Shown: in pieces, positions 1 through 4,926 of the stretch
Position numbering within the stretch: the stretch's first letter is position 1
How the letters are laid out: the number at the start of each line of letters is the position of its first letter
NCBI GenBank assembly: GCA_938003555.1
Contig: CALKXN010000312.1
Span: forward strand, 1-5,038
Source of the DNA: an uncultured Robiginitomaculum sp.
GTDB taxonomy: Bacteria; Pseudomonadota; Alphaproteobacteria; Caulobacterales; Maricaulaceae
Direction: 5' to 3'
DNA length: 5,038 nt
Translations under genes and position numbers: made by a program
The notes under the pieces: model-generated
The model's database searches: none
Seen by the model: only the letters and a program-made list of their open reading frames with translations
What the model was told of the DNA's origin: nothing

Positions 1-25
1 TTAGCGGAAAGTCTAAAGAGAGCGT

Positions 26-268
26 CTAACCTTTACGGGCTTGCACAATCTTGGCGGCGATAAAATCTTCGCCAAGCATTTTTGTCGCTGCTAAGCGATG
101 CGCGCCTTCTTGCAGGACATAGCGGCCCTTGCCTTCGCGAACATAGATCGGGTTTTGCAGCCCGTTTTCTAAAATATCCTCCGCCAGCGGTTCAATTTCA
201 TCCTCGCGCAGCGCCTTTTTGGCGGCGGGAATATAAATTTCGTCAATCTTAATATCGACAATTCGCAT
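26..268 (-). CDS. Stand-alone ParB N-terminal-like domain protein (80 aa)
   Basis: This small protein consists of little more than one ParB/sulfiredoxin-superfamily N-terminal domain. Visible features are an N-terminal IDEIYIP strand, a PLAEDILENGLQNPIYVRE helix-strand unit (about residues 28-45) and the motif EGAHRLAATKMLG (about 54-66). That motif corresponds to the nucleotide-binding GERRxRAA box of ParB, here with GAHR instead of GERR. The helix-turn-helix DNA-binding region and dimerisation domain of chromosomal ParB (about 280-300 aa) are absent, so it is not a partition protein by itself. In the family such short proteins may bind or hydrolyse nucleotides or act as nucleases; the role here is unknown. 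The ATG start is supported by GAGG at 276-279, seven bases upstream. It is divergent from the FAH gene across 60 bp. It appears intact. The fold call is fairly sure, the function is not. Confidence 0.8.
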   Translation of the reverse strand: MRIVDIKIDEIYIPAAKKALREDEIEPLAEDILENGLQNPIYVREGKGRYVLQEGAHRLAATKMLGEDFIAAKIVQARKG

Positions 269-328
269 TGGCGTTCCTCTTGGATTTGGGTAAGTTTAAC
301 CCCAAGTCACCTTAACGCAAAGACGAAT

Positions 329-991
329 ATGACAAAACTACATACCGCCCCCAAGCCCGTCGCGCTTTCGATTACGGACGGGCGGGCCTTTCCCGTGCGC
401 CGCATCTATTGCGTGGGCCGCAATTACGCCGACCACGTTGCAGAGATGGGCGGGAACCCCAAAACATCTGCGCCGTTATTCTTCACGAAAAGCCGAGAAA
501 CCGTGGTCGCACATGGCGCGGTCATCCCCTACCCAACTCTGACAGAAAACTTACATTATGAAGGCGAGCTCGTCGTGGCCCTCGGCCAAGATAATGAGAT
601 ATTTGGATATGGATGCGGATTGGACATGACGCGCCGCGATCTGCAGGCCGCCGCCAAAGCGGGCGGAAAAGCGTGGGATATGTCCAAGAATTTTGACCAT
701 AGCGCGCCAATTGGAACGCTAACGCCGGCGTCTAAAATCGACTTAACTGACGGCGAAATAGAGACGCGCTTGAACGGCAAAACGGTTCAACACGCGCCGC
801 TTTCTCATATGATCTGGTCCGTTGAGAATATCATCAAAAGCTTGTCCAGTTTTGTTACGCTTGCGCCCGGCGACATCATCCTCACTGGAACGCCCGCAGG
901 CGTTGGCCCGGTGCAGCCCGGCGATAAGATCAGCGTCTCGATCACCGGACTGGAAAGCCTTAACGTAAGCTACGCGACATCAACGCCGTGA
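329..991 (+). CDS. FAH-superfamily hydrolase (FAHD1 / fumarylpyruvate hydrolase type)
   Basis: A 220-aa, single-domain, probably cytosolic and metal-dependent enzyme of the fumarylacetoacetate hydrolase superfamily. Members cleave C-C bonds in acylpyruvates (fumarylpyruvate, acetylpyruvate) or decarboxylate oxaloacetate. Visible landmarks are CVGRNYADHVAEM (28-40; H36 and E39 match the His-Glu dyad of FAHD1), the HYEGE metal motif (ligands E78, E80), GLDMTRRDLQ (97-106; third ligand D99, R103, Q106), K120 in MSKNFDHSAPIG, and the C-terminal GDIILTGTPAGVGP (181-194). All catalytic positions I can align are present, so it is probably active. One oddity is that E80 and D99 are 19 residues apart, against 29 in human FAHD1, which points to a shortened helix or loop. 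The start has only a weak A-rich upstream sequence and no strong ribosome-binding site. The 3' end overlaps the convergent gene by 22 bp. The exact substrate cannot be told from sequence. Confidence 0.93.
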   Translation: MTKLHTAPKPVALSITDGRAFPVRRIYCVGRNYADHVAEMGGNPKTSAPLFFTKSRETVVAHGAVIPYPTLTENLHYEGELVVALGQDNEIFGYGCGLDMTRRDLQAAAKAGGKAWDMSKNFDHSAPIGTLTPASKIDLTDGEIETRLNGKTVQHAPLSHMIWSVENIIKSLSSFVTLAPGDIILTGTPAGVGPVQPGDKISVSITGLESLNVSYATSTP

Positions 992-1707
992 AGACCGAAG
1001 ACCTCAGAGAGTAAGTCCGTCGCCGCGGCCCAGCTGCGGCGGTCACTATCGGCGTTATATTTCAGACCGTTCTTTGCATCATTTGCATCCGGCACAGTGA
1101 AAGCATGGGTCGTTTTACCATAAGCATGAAGCTGCCAGTCGCATCCGGCCTTAGCCATCTCTTCACCAAGCGCGGCGACATGCGCCGGCGGGGCCATGGG
1201 ATCATCCCAGCCATGACAGACCAAAACTTTGGCTTTGATCTTTTTGGCTTTGCCCTCGGGCGCATCCAACAGGCCGTGAAAGCTGATTGCGGCTTTGAGA
1301 TCTGCGCCGCTACGCGCCATATCCAGCGTGCATAGACCGCCAAAACAAAAGCCCATCATAGCCATTGCGTCGCCGTCAATTTCGTCCAGAGCCTGCGCCG
1401 CTTTCAGTCCTGCCTTAAGGCGCTTCAGTAATTTGGCGCGGTCTTCTTTAAGCGGCCCCATCAACGCCATCTTATCCTCAACCGATTCCGGCTGCGCGGC
1501 GTCGCCGTAAACATCAATCGCAAAACCGACATACCCCAGCCCGGCCATTTGAACCGCTTTTTGCCCTGCAAAACTATCGCGGCCACCCCAAGCATGGCTG
1601 ATAAGAACGCCCGGCCGCGCGCTCGTGACGCTATTGTCCCACGCCAGATAGCCAACGCAGCGCTGATCACCGTCAAAATACTCAACTTCGCGAGTGTGAA
1701 TGTCCAT
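970..1707 (-). CDS. Dienelactone hydrolase family protein
   Basis: A 245-aa alpha/beta hydrolase of the dienelactone hydrolase (DLH) family; DLH opens the lactone ring of dienelactone to maleylacetate in chloroaromatic degradation, but many relatives have other or unknown ester substrates. The catalytic triad is visible: nucleophile C121 in GFCFGG, an acidic residue in CHGWDDPMAP (D169 fits the family spacing, D168 is adjacent) and H201 in TTHAF. The region after the first strand reads ISHAWGGRDSF, so the glutamate that activates the cysteine in classical DLH (HE motif) is replaced by alanine. This argues for a sub-family with a different substrate. The ATG at 1707 is preferred because GGAG lies at 1714-1717, six bases upstream; a TTG four codons earlier overlaps that GGAG. 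No signal peptide, so cytosolic. The last 22 bp overlap the end of the FAH gene on the other strand. Confidence 0.92.
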   Translation of the reverse strand: MDIHTREVEYFDGDQRCVGYLAWDNSVTSARPGVLISHAWGGRDSFAGQKAVQMAGLGYVGFAIDVYGDAAQPESVEDKMALMGPLKEDRAKLLKRLKAGLKAAQALDEIDGDAMAMMGFCFGGLCTLDMARSGADLKAAISFHGLLDAPEGKAKKIKAKVLVCHGWDDPMAPPAHVAALGEEMAKAGCDWQLHAYGKTTHAFTVPDANDAKNGLKYNADSDRRSWAAATDLLSEVFGLHGVDVA

Positions 1708-1726
1708 TTTAGTCTCCAATTTAGTG

Positions 1727-1763
1727 TTGTCTTACACATAGGGGCCGCGCCCCATTAAGACAA
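1727..1763. promoter_or_regulatory. Nested inverted repeat in the divergent DLH / LysM promoter region
   Basis: TTGTCTTA (1727-1734) and TAAGACAA (1756-1763) are perfect 8-bp inverted arms. Between them lies a second palindrome, GGGGC-CGC-GCCCC (1741-1753). It sits in the 112-bp region between two divergent genes. On the minus strand TTGTCT (1758-1763) is followed after 17 bp by TATGTG (1735-1740), a plausible if weak -35/-10 pair for the DLH gene. The element could then be an operator. Alternatively, if transcription starts further right (GATAAT at 1765-1770 on the minus strand is a good -10), the repeat would form a stable hairpin in the DLH 5' leader just before its ribosome-binding site. 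Confidence 0.4.
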
Positions 1764-1819
1764 TATTATCCATAGCCCCTCATTGTGGATTGGCTCATTT
1801 ATTTACACAGGAGAGCGCT

Positions 1820-2560
1820 ATGTCTAAAGGTTTACTTACCGTCACGATCACCGTTTCAACACTGGCTGCCGCGCTTATGGCAGGCTGCGCAACGCCGCAG
1901 GAAAACCCGCATTACAGATATAGCTCTAAAATGGGGCAGCAAAGCGAGACGTCTAACGTTCAATATGCCTCCACGCCCTATCAGCAGCCTGCGGCAACAA
2001 CGCAGCGCCAAGTCGATACCCAATATGCCCAAACGCAATATCCCGAACCTGTCGGATTTGAAGAGATGGGCGCGCAGAGCTATGAGCCCTCTTATGAACT
2101 GGCTGGCGGCCCGAGCATGACCCCGACGCAAGACGCAGATTGGGACATGGATATGGTGGAAACAGGCGGTCAAAACGCAGGCCATTACGGCGAACGCATC
2201 TACCAGCAGGCAGAGCTGCAAATGCCGCAGTCCACTCAAATTCAACCGCCAATGCAGCCACAAGTGCAGCAGCAGCAACCGGCCCAGCCGCAAGCGACGC
2301 CTCTGGATGGCCCCGCCCAGCAAACCGTGACCGTATCCGGCCCTATTCATATGGCGGGAGATGATTACGCCCCGCAAATCCTAACGCAGCGCAATACGCT
2401 TATCGGGACGCAATATGTCGTCCAAGAAGGCGATAATGTGTACCGCCTGTCCAAATCAGTCTGCGCGTCGGCCGAGGATATTCAGTCCATGAACAATCTC
2501 AATGCGGCCTTCACAATCCGCGCTGGAGAAATCATTCAACTCCCGGCTTCGCGCTGCTAG
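1820..2560 (+). CDS. LysM-domain lipoprotein with Q/P-rich linker
   Basis: A 246-aa probable envelope lipoprotein. Residues 1-23 form a lipoprotein signal: SK basic start, hydrophobic core, then LMAGC with the acylated cysteine at C23 (methionine at -3 is slightly unusual). Residues 24-196 are low-complexity and rich in Q, P, T and Y, with two imperfect copies of QYAxTxYxxP (48-57 and 68-77) and a Q/P run around 126-170; this is probably a disordered spacer. Residues 197-246 are a LysM domain: YVVQEGDNVYRLSKSV, then NNLN and IRAGEIIQLP, the usual G-D-x-x-Y and I-x-x-G-x-x-I-x-L-P signatures. LysM binds the glycan backbone of peptidoglycan, so the protein probably tethers the outer membrane to the wall or localises there. 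C215 and C246 might pair. AGGAGA at 1809-1814 fixes the ATG at 1820. It ends one base from the convergent alkB stop. Specific role unknown. Confidence 0.88.
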   Translation: MSKGLLTVTITVSTLAAALMAGCATPQENPHYRYSSKMGQQSETSNVQYASTPYQQPAATTQRQVDTQYAQTQYPEPVGFEEMGAQSYEPSYELAGGPSMTPTQDADWDMDMVETGGQNAGHYGERIYQQAELQMPQSTQIQPPMQPQVQQQQPAQPQATPLDGPAQQTVTVSGPIHMAGDDYAPQILTQRNTLIGTQYVVQEGDNVYRLSKSVCASAEDIQSMNNLNAAFTIRAGEIIQLPASRC

Positions 2561-2561
2561 G

Positions 2562-3749
2562 CTACTCCGCCAGCGTTAGCTGCGGCGCATATTTGCGGTA
2601 AAGCCGCGCTTTGGCTTTGGGATCAATATTGACTTTGGTGATATCGCCTCCGGCCCATTCCATGACTTTCTTGTCCATGACCTTGTACCAAAGCGGCGGA
2701 ATAGCGGCGAGACTGTAACAGCCGATATAGCCATTTGGCAGCGTTGGCAGATCTGGAAAATCACGCAGCACTTGATAGGGACGTAGCGGATTGGCATGAT
2801 GATCGCTGTGACGCTGTAAGTGAAATGTCTGCATATTGGAAAACAGATGATTGGTATTCCAGCTATGATGCGGCTGCGTGCGCTCATATTTCCCATTGGG
2901 CAATTTTTGACGCAGCAGACCGTAATGCTCAATATAATTTGCCTGCGTTAGCGTGTACCACCCAATGACATGATGCGGCACAGTAAAGAGCAGAATGAGC
3001 GGGCCAAAGACCGCAACACATAGACCAATAACGACCAAACTTAGCGCGTAGCTTTGCAGCACATCATTTTTATAATGCCAAAATCCATAACCTAATTTTT
3101 CAAGGCGCTCGCGTTCGTGATGCCACCCGCGCGCAAATGTGCCGCTGATCTCTCGCACGGCAAATTTGTAAATGCTCTCCCCCATGCGCGAACTGGCGGG
3201 ATCTTCGGGCGTTGAGACCATAACGTGGTGACCGCGATTATGCTCGATTGTAAAATGTCCATACCCAATGAGCGCATTGCCGATTTTCGCCATAAGCTGA
3301 TCAAGCTTATTACTCTTATGCCCCAGCTCGTGGGTGAGCAGTAAAATGCCGCCGCTTCCAATACCTGCTGACAAGAGGAGCGATAAATAGGCCCACCATG
3401 GCAAGGCGTAGCTACCCACAATATAAATTGTGAACGCAAATAACGCGAAGGCGACCGCAAAATGCGGATATACAGAAAAGCGATAGAACTTATCTTGCAT
3501 CATGGCGGGCATGACGGCTTCGGGCGGATTGTGATCATCGCCGCCCGCGACAATATCAATGATTGGGATAACACCAAAAATATAAAGCGCCGGCGCAACG
3601 AGCCAGAGCGCGCTGCCCGTCATGATAAAGGCAACATAAAATATGGCGACGATTGCGGGTGTGAAATAGGCATATAAATACCAGAACCGTTTATGGTCTT
3701 TATAGGTGACCTCCTGGCCGTGTTCATCGACTCCTGTAAATGTGCTCAT
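2562..3749 (-). CDS. alkB: Alkane 1-monooxygenase (AlkB-type membrane di-iron hydroxylase)
   Basis: A 395-aa integral inner-membrane non-haem di-iron monooxygenase that hydroxylates the terminal carbon of medium-chain alkanes to 1-alkanols, taking electrons from rubredoxin and rubredoxin reductase. The diagnostic motifs are complete: HELGHK (140-145), EHNRGHH (169-175), NYIEHYG (271-277) and LQRHSDHHA (311-319). Together they give the nine conserved histidines 140, 144, 170, 174, 175, 275, 314, 317 and 318. The family motif GGDDHNPPE is at 69-77. Hydrophobic stretches at about 27-67, 97-139 and 233-266 fit six membrane helices. Length is normal and no rubredoxin domain is fused; no rubredoxin gene is in the window. 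The ATG at 3749 overlaps the arsR stop (ATGA) and has GGGAGG at 3758-3763, eight bases upstream, so translation is probably coupled to arsR. Family assignment is firm; the true substrate (alkane chain length, or another hydrocarbon or fatty compound) is not determinable here. Confidence 0.95.
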   Translation of the reverse strand: MSTFTGVDEHGQEVTYKDHKRFWYLYAYFTPAIVAIFYVAFIMTGSALWLVAPALYIFGVIPIIDIVAGGDDHNPPEAVMPAMMQDKFYRFSVYPHFAVAFALFAFTIYIVGSYALPWWAYLSLLLSAGIGSGGILLLTHELGHKSNKLDQLMAKIGNALIGYGHFTIEHNRGHHVMVSTPEDPASSRMGESIYKFAVREISGTFARGWHHERERLEKLGYGFWHYKNDVLQSYALSLVVIGLCVAVFGPLILLFTVPHHVIGWYTLTQANYIEHYGLLRQKLPNGKYERTQPHHSWNTNHLFSNMQTFHLQRHSDHHANPLRPYQVLRDFPDLPTLPNGYIGCYSLAAIPPLWYKVMDKKVMEWAGGDITKVNIDPKAKARLYRKYAPQLTLAE

Positions 3750-4153
3750 GCTGCTCGCCTCCCGCAATGACATAGTGACCCGCAGCTGCATTGCGCGCCT
3801 TCAAATGGCACGCAGCATTCCCGCATCGGGCGAATAGCGGTCAAAATATCTTCAAGTTTTGTCACAATATCCGGCCCCGCAATATCATAGAGACGGCGGC
3901 GGCCCTCTTTACGGCTCACAAGAATATCCGCGCGTTCTAACTGCGCAAGATGACGCGAGACGACACTGCGATCTTGGGGCATGGTCACCGCAATTGTGCC
4001 AATATCCGCTGCGCCGAGCGTCACAAGGCGGCGAATAATTTGCGCGCGCACAGGGTCGCACAAGGCTTTAAAAAATTCAGTATCCAAAACGGCGCCAACC
4101 GTCTTTGCAATATCTTGGCGGGCTTCTGACCCGGGGGCATTATCATTTATCAT
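3746..4153 (-). CDS. ArsR/SmtB-family repressor with Cys-rich C-terminus
   Basis: A 135-aa winged-helix transcription factor, first gene of an operon with alkB. The N-terminal helix region has FFKALCDPVRAQIIRRL (27-43), the ArsR ALxDPxR signature. The helix-turn-helix is around 51-75 with recognition helix RSVVSRHLAQLERA, followed by the wing KEGRRRLYDI (82-91). The classical ELCVC metal motif in helix 3 is absent. Instead the C-terminus carries six cysteines: C113-C114, then CSCGSLCHC (C122, C124, C128, C130), suggesting a C-terminal thiol site for a soft metal, metalloid or redox signal; C32 is a seventh. The ATG at 4153 is chosen because a start at 4219 would run through the operator. No Shine-Dalgarno precedes it. 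The stop overlaps the alkB start by 4 bp. ArsR proteins usually repress their own operon and release DNA on ligand binding; the ligand here is unknown. Confidence 0.9.
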   Translation of the reverse strand: MINDNAPGSEARQDIAKTVGAVLDTEFFKALCDPVRAQIIRRLVTLGAADIGTIAVTMPQDRSVVSRHLAQLERADILVSRKEGRRRLYDIAGPDIVTKLEDILTAIRPMRECCVPFEGAQCSCGSLCHCGRRAA

Positions 4154-4158
4154 AAATG

Positions 4159-4188
4159 TATATGTGCACACAGATGCACATATGTCAA
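4159..4188 (-). promoter_or_regulatory. Predicted sigma70-type promoter of arsR-alkB
   Basis: On the minus strand a consensus TTGACA (-35) is at 4183-4188. A weak -10 is CATATA at 4159-4164 (18-bp spacing); TATACA at 4157-4162 is an alternative with 20-bp spacing. Either would place the transcription start at or within a few bases of the ATG at 4153, which fits the lack of a Shine-Dalgarno and suggests a leaderless message. The -35 is strong and the -10 uncertain. Confidence 0.5.
4160..4183. promoter_or_regulatory. Probable ArsR operator (perfect 9-6-9 inverted repeat)
   Basis: ATATGTGCA (4160-4168), a 6-bp spacer CACAGA, then TGCACATAT (4175-4183): a perfect inverted repeat six bases upstream of the arsR start codon. 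Size and symmetry suit a dimeric winged-helix repressor. It occupies the spacer of the predicted arsR-alkB promoter, so binding would exclude RNA polymerase. The assignment to ArsR is inferred from position. Confidence 0.65.
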
Positions 4189-4228
4189 ATTGGGGGTGGA
4201 TTAGGGGATGAAATGACATAGGAATACA

Positions 4229-4376
4229 GGGGCTCTCGCCCCCATCCCCCTCGCTTCGCTCGCGGACTTCCCCCGTAAACGGGAGAAGGATGTTCTTTCT
4301 TGATGCCGAAACCTTCCCCTGTTTACGGGGGAAGTGGGCCCGCCGAAGCTTTAGCGAAGGCGGGGTCGATGGGGGC
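4229..4376. repeat. Palindrome cluster, REP/BIME-like
   Basis: Several nested inverted repeats. The core is two 22-bp near-palindromes at 4267-4288 and 4313-4334; with one flanking base (4267-4289 and 4312-4334) they are inverted copies of each other with two mismatches in 23 bp and a 22-bp gap. Outside them GCCCCCATC (4238-4246) pairs with GATGGGGGC (4368-4376). Additional small hairpins are GGGGC-TCTC-GCCCC (4229-4242) and CCCGCC (4339-4344) with GGCGGG (4359-4364). Paired inverted palindromic units are typical of BIME-type intergenic repeats; whether other copies exist in the genome cannot be seen here. Confidence 0.7.
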
Positions 4377-4452
4377 TTGTCGGTCTCTAATCTCTCACTT
4401 TATGTCCGGTTCCCGTTAAACTTGATTTCTTTATCGATAGAGGCGCTAATCT

Positions 4453-4479
4453 CCCCGGTAATCCTTCGGATTAGCGGGG
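4453..4479. repeat. Stable hairpin with a competing upstream arm
   Basis: The strand pairs 4453-4464 with 4468-4479 over 12 positions with one G-G mismatch, leaving a TTC loop. GATTAGC (4469-4475) can instead pair with GCTAATC (4445-4451), so two mutually exclusive hairpins are possible. There is no T-run after it on either strand, so it is not a standard terminator. Probably another intergenic palindromic repeat. Confidence 0.55.
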
Positions 4480-4534
4480 CTGTCCGTGCGGGACTTAAAT
4501 AAACTGGAGTACCAAAAGTAAAAATATGTTTCGT

Positions 4535-4817
4535 CTAAAAAATCCCTGCTTCGCCTATGGCTGTGACCCCATAGGTTCCACATGCGCCCGCTTCACACAG
4601 ACGCAGCACGGCGACGCTGCTGCTGGCGGCCATCGGCTGAGGGTTAGTCGCCATAGCTCTCACCAGCGGGACATCCAAAGGCGCGCTTCACCTCCTTCTC
4701 TCCCACGCCGTCTCCCCCTCCAGCCAGCCAACGCGCGCTTGCCTGCCCCGTGAAGAAAAGAACAGTTTGGAATATAGGGCAGGATGGGGAGGCAGGGATG
4801 TATCTGTTGAGATTTTA
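4535..4817 (-). other. Coding-like remnant in two overlapping frames
   Basis: On the minus strand one frame is open from about 4817 down to a TAA at 4644-4646, ending in KRAFGCPAGESYGD. It has no ATG start; only late GTG codons are available. A second frame begins with ATG at 4654, with a weak GGTGAG upstream, overlaps the first frame's stop and runs 39 codons to a TAG at 4535-4537 (start MATNPQPMAASSS). The two frames together look like one decayed reading frame or a small two-gene unit, but I recognise no family. It could equally be chance openness in GC-rich DNA. Confidence 0.2.
4554..4575. repeat. Short perfect hairpin
   Basis: CCTATGG (4554-4560) and CCATAGG (4569-4575) form a perfect 7-bp stem with an 8-base loop. 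No T-run follows on the plus strand. On the minus strand the sequence continues to a run of six T (4538-4543) about 10 bases beyond the stem, so a weak terminator in that direction is possible but the spacing is poor. Confidence 0.35.
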
Positions 4818-4926
4818 GCTAACACATTGAAAAGTCAGCAGAGTTCATTTTGGGAATCAGGGATGAATGTTATTTTCCATTATCTCATCCCTCTCTCCAC
4901 CCGCTCATCCCTACGCAGGCAGGGAT
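4791..4926. repeat. REP-like AGGGAT motif group
   Basis: GGCAGGGAT occurs as a direct repeat at 4791-4799 and 4918-4926. AGGGATGA (4859-4866) faces TCATCCCT (4885-4892) as a perfect inverted pair. ATCCCT (4907-4912) and AGGGAT (4921-4926) form a hairpin with an 8-base loop. On the minus strand the last hairpin translates in one frame as IPACVGMS, resembling the IPAxAGM peptide that marks a widespread class of proteobacterial REP sequences. This points to a small intergenic repeat cluster. Confidence 0.5.

Noticed and set aside
286..305. Inverted repeat TTGGG/CCCAA between the ParB-like and FAH genes
   Set aside because: Only 5-bp arms with a loose loop; too short to call an operator, although it sits in the divergent promoter space.
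329..1707. FAH and DLH genes as a ring-cleavage operon
   Set aside because: They are convergent, not co-transcribed, and no dioxygenase or other pathway gene is in the window.
1708..1719. Upstream TTG start for the DLH gene
   Set aside because: The TTG overlaps the GGAG that is well placed for the ATG at 1707 and has no ribosome-binding site of its own.
1790..1819. Upstream TTG start for the LysM lipoprotein
   Set aside because: It would add ten residues ahead of a good lipoprotein signal, while AGGAGA is ideally spaced for the ATG at 1820.
3750..3791. Upstream ATG start for alkB at 3791
   Set aside because: It lies within arsR; the ATG at 3749 has GGGAGG at 8 bases and forms an ATGA overlap with the arsR stop.
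4154..4219. Upstream ATG start for arsR at 4219
   Set aside because: The extra 22 residues run through the operator and -35 box and do not look like an ArsR N-terminus; no ribosome-binding site is seen there either.
4290..4502. 70-aa plus-strand open frame
   Set aside because: It reads through the palindrome cluster and the 4453-4479 hairpin, has no recognisable domain or good ribosome-binding site, and its composition is repeat-driven.
4526..4753. 75-aa plus-strand open frame
   Set aside because: Rich in R, S, P and H with no domain; GGAG lies far too distant upstream (about 16 bases). It looks like an open shadow of GC-rich DNA and competes with the minus-strand frames.
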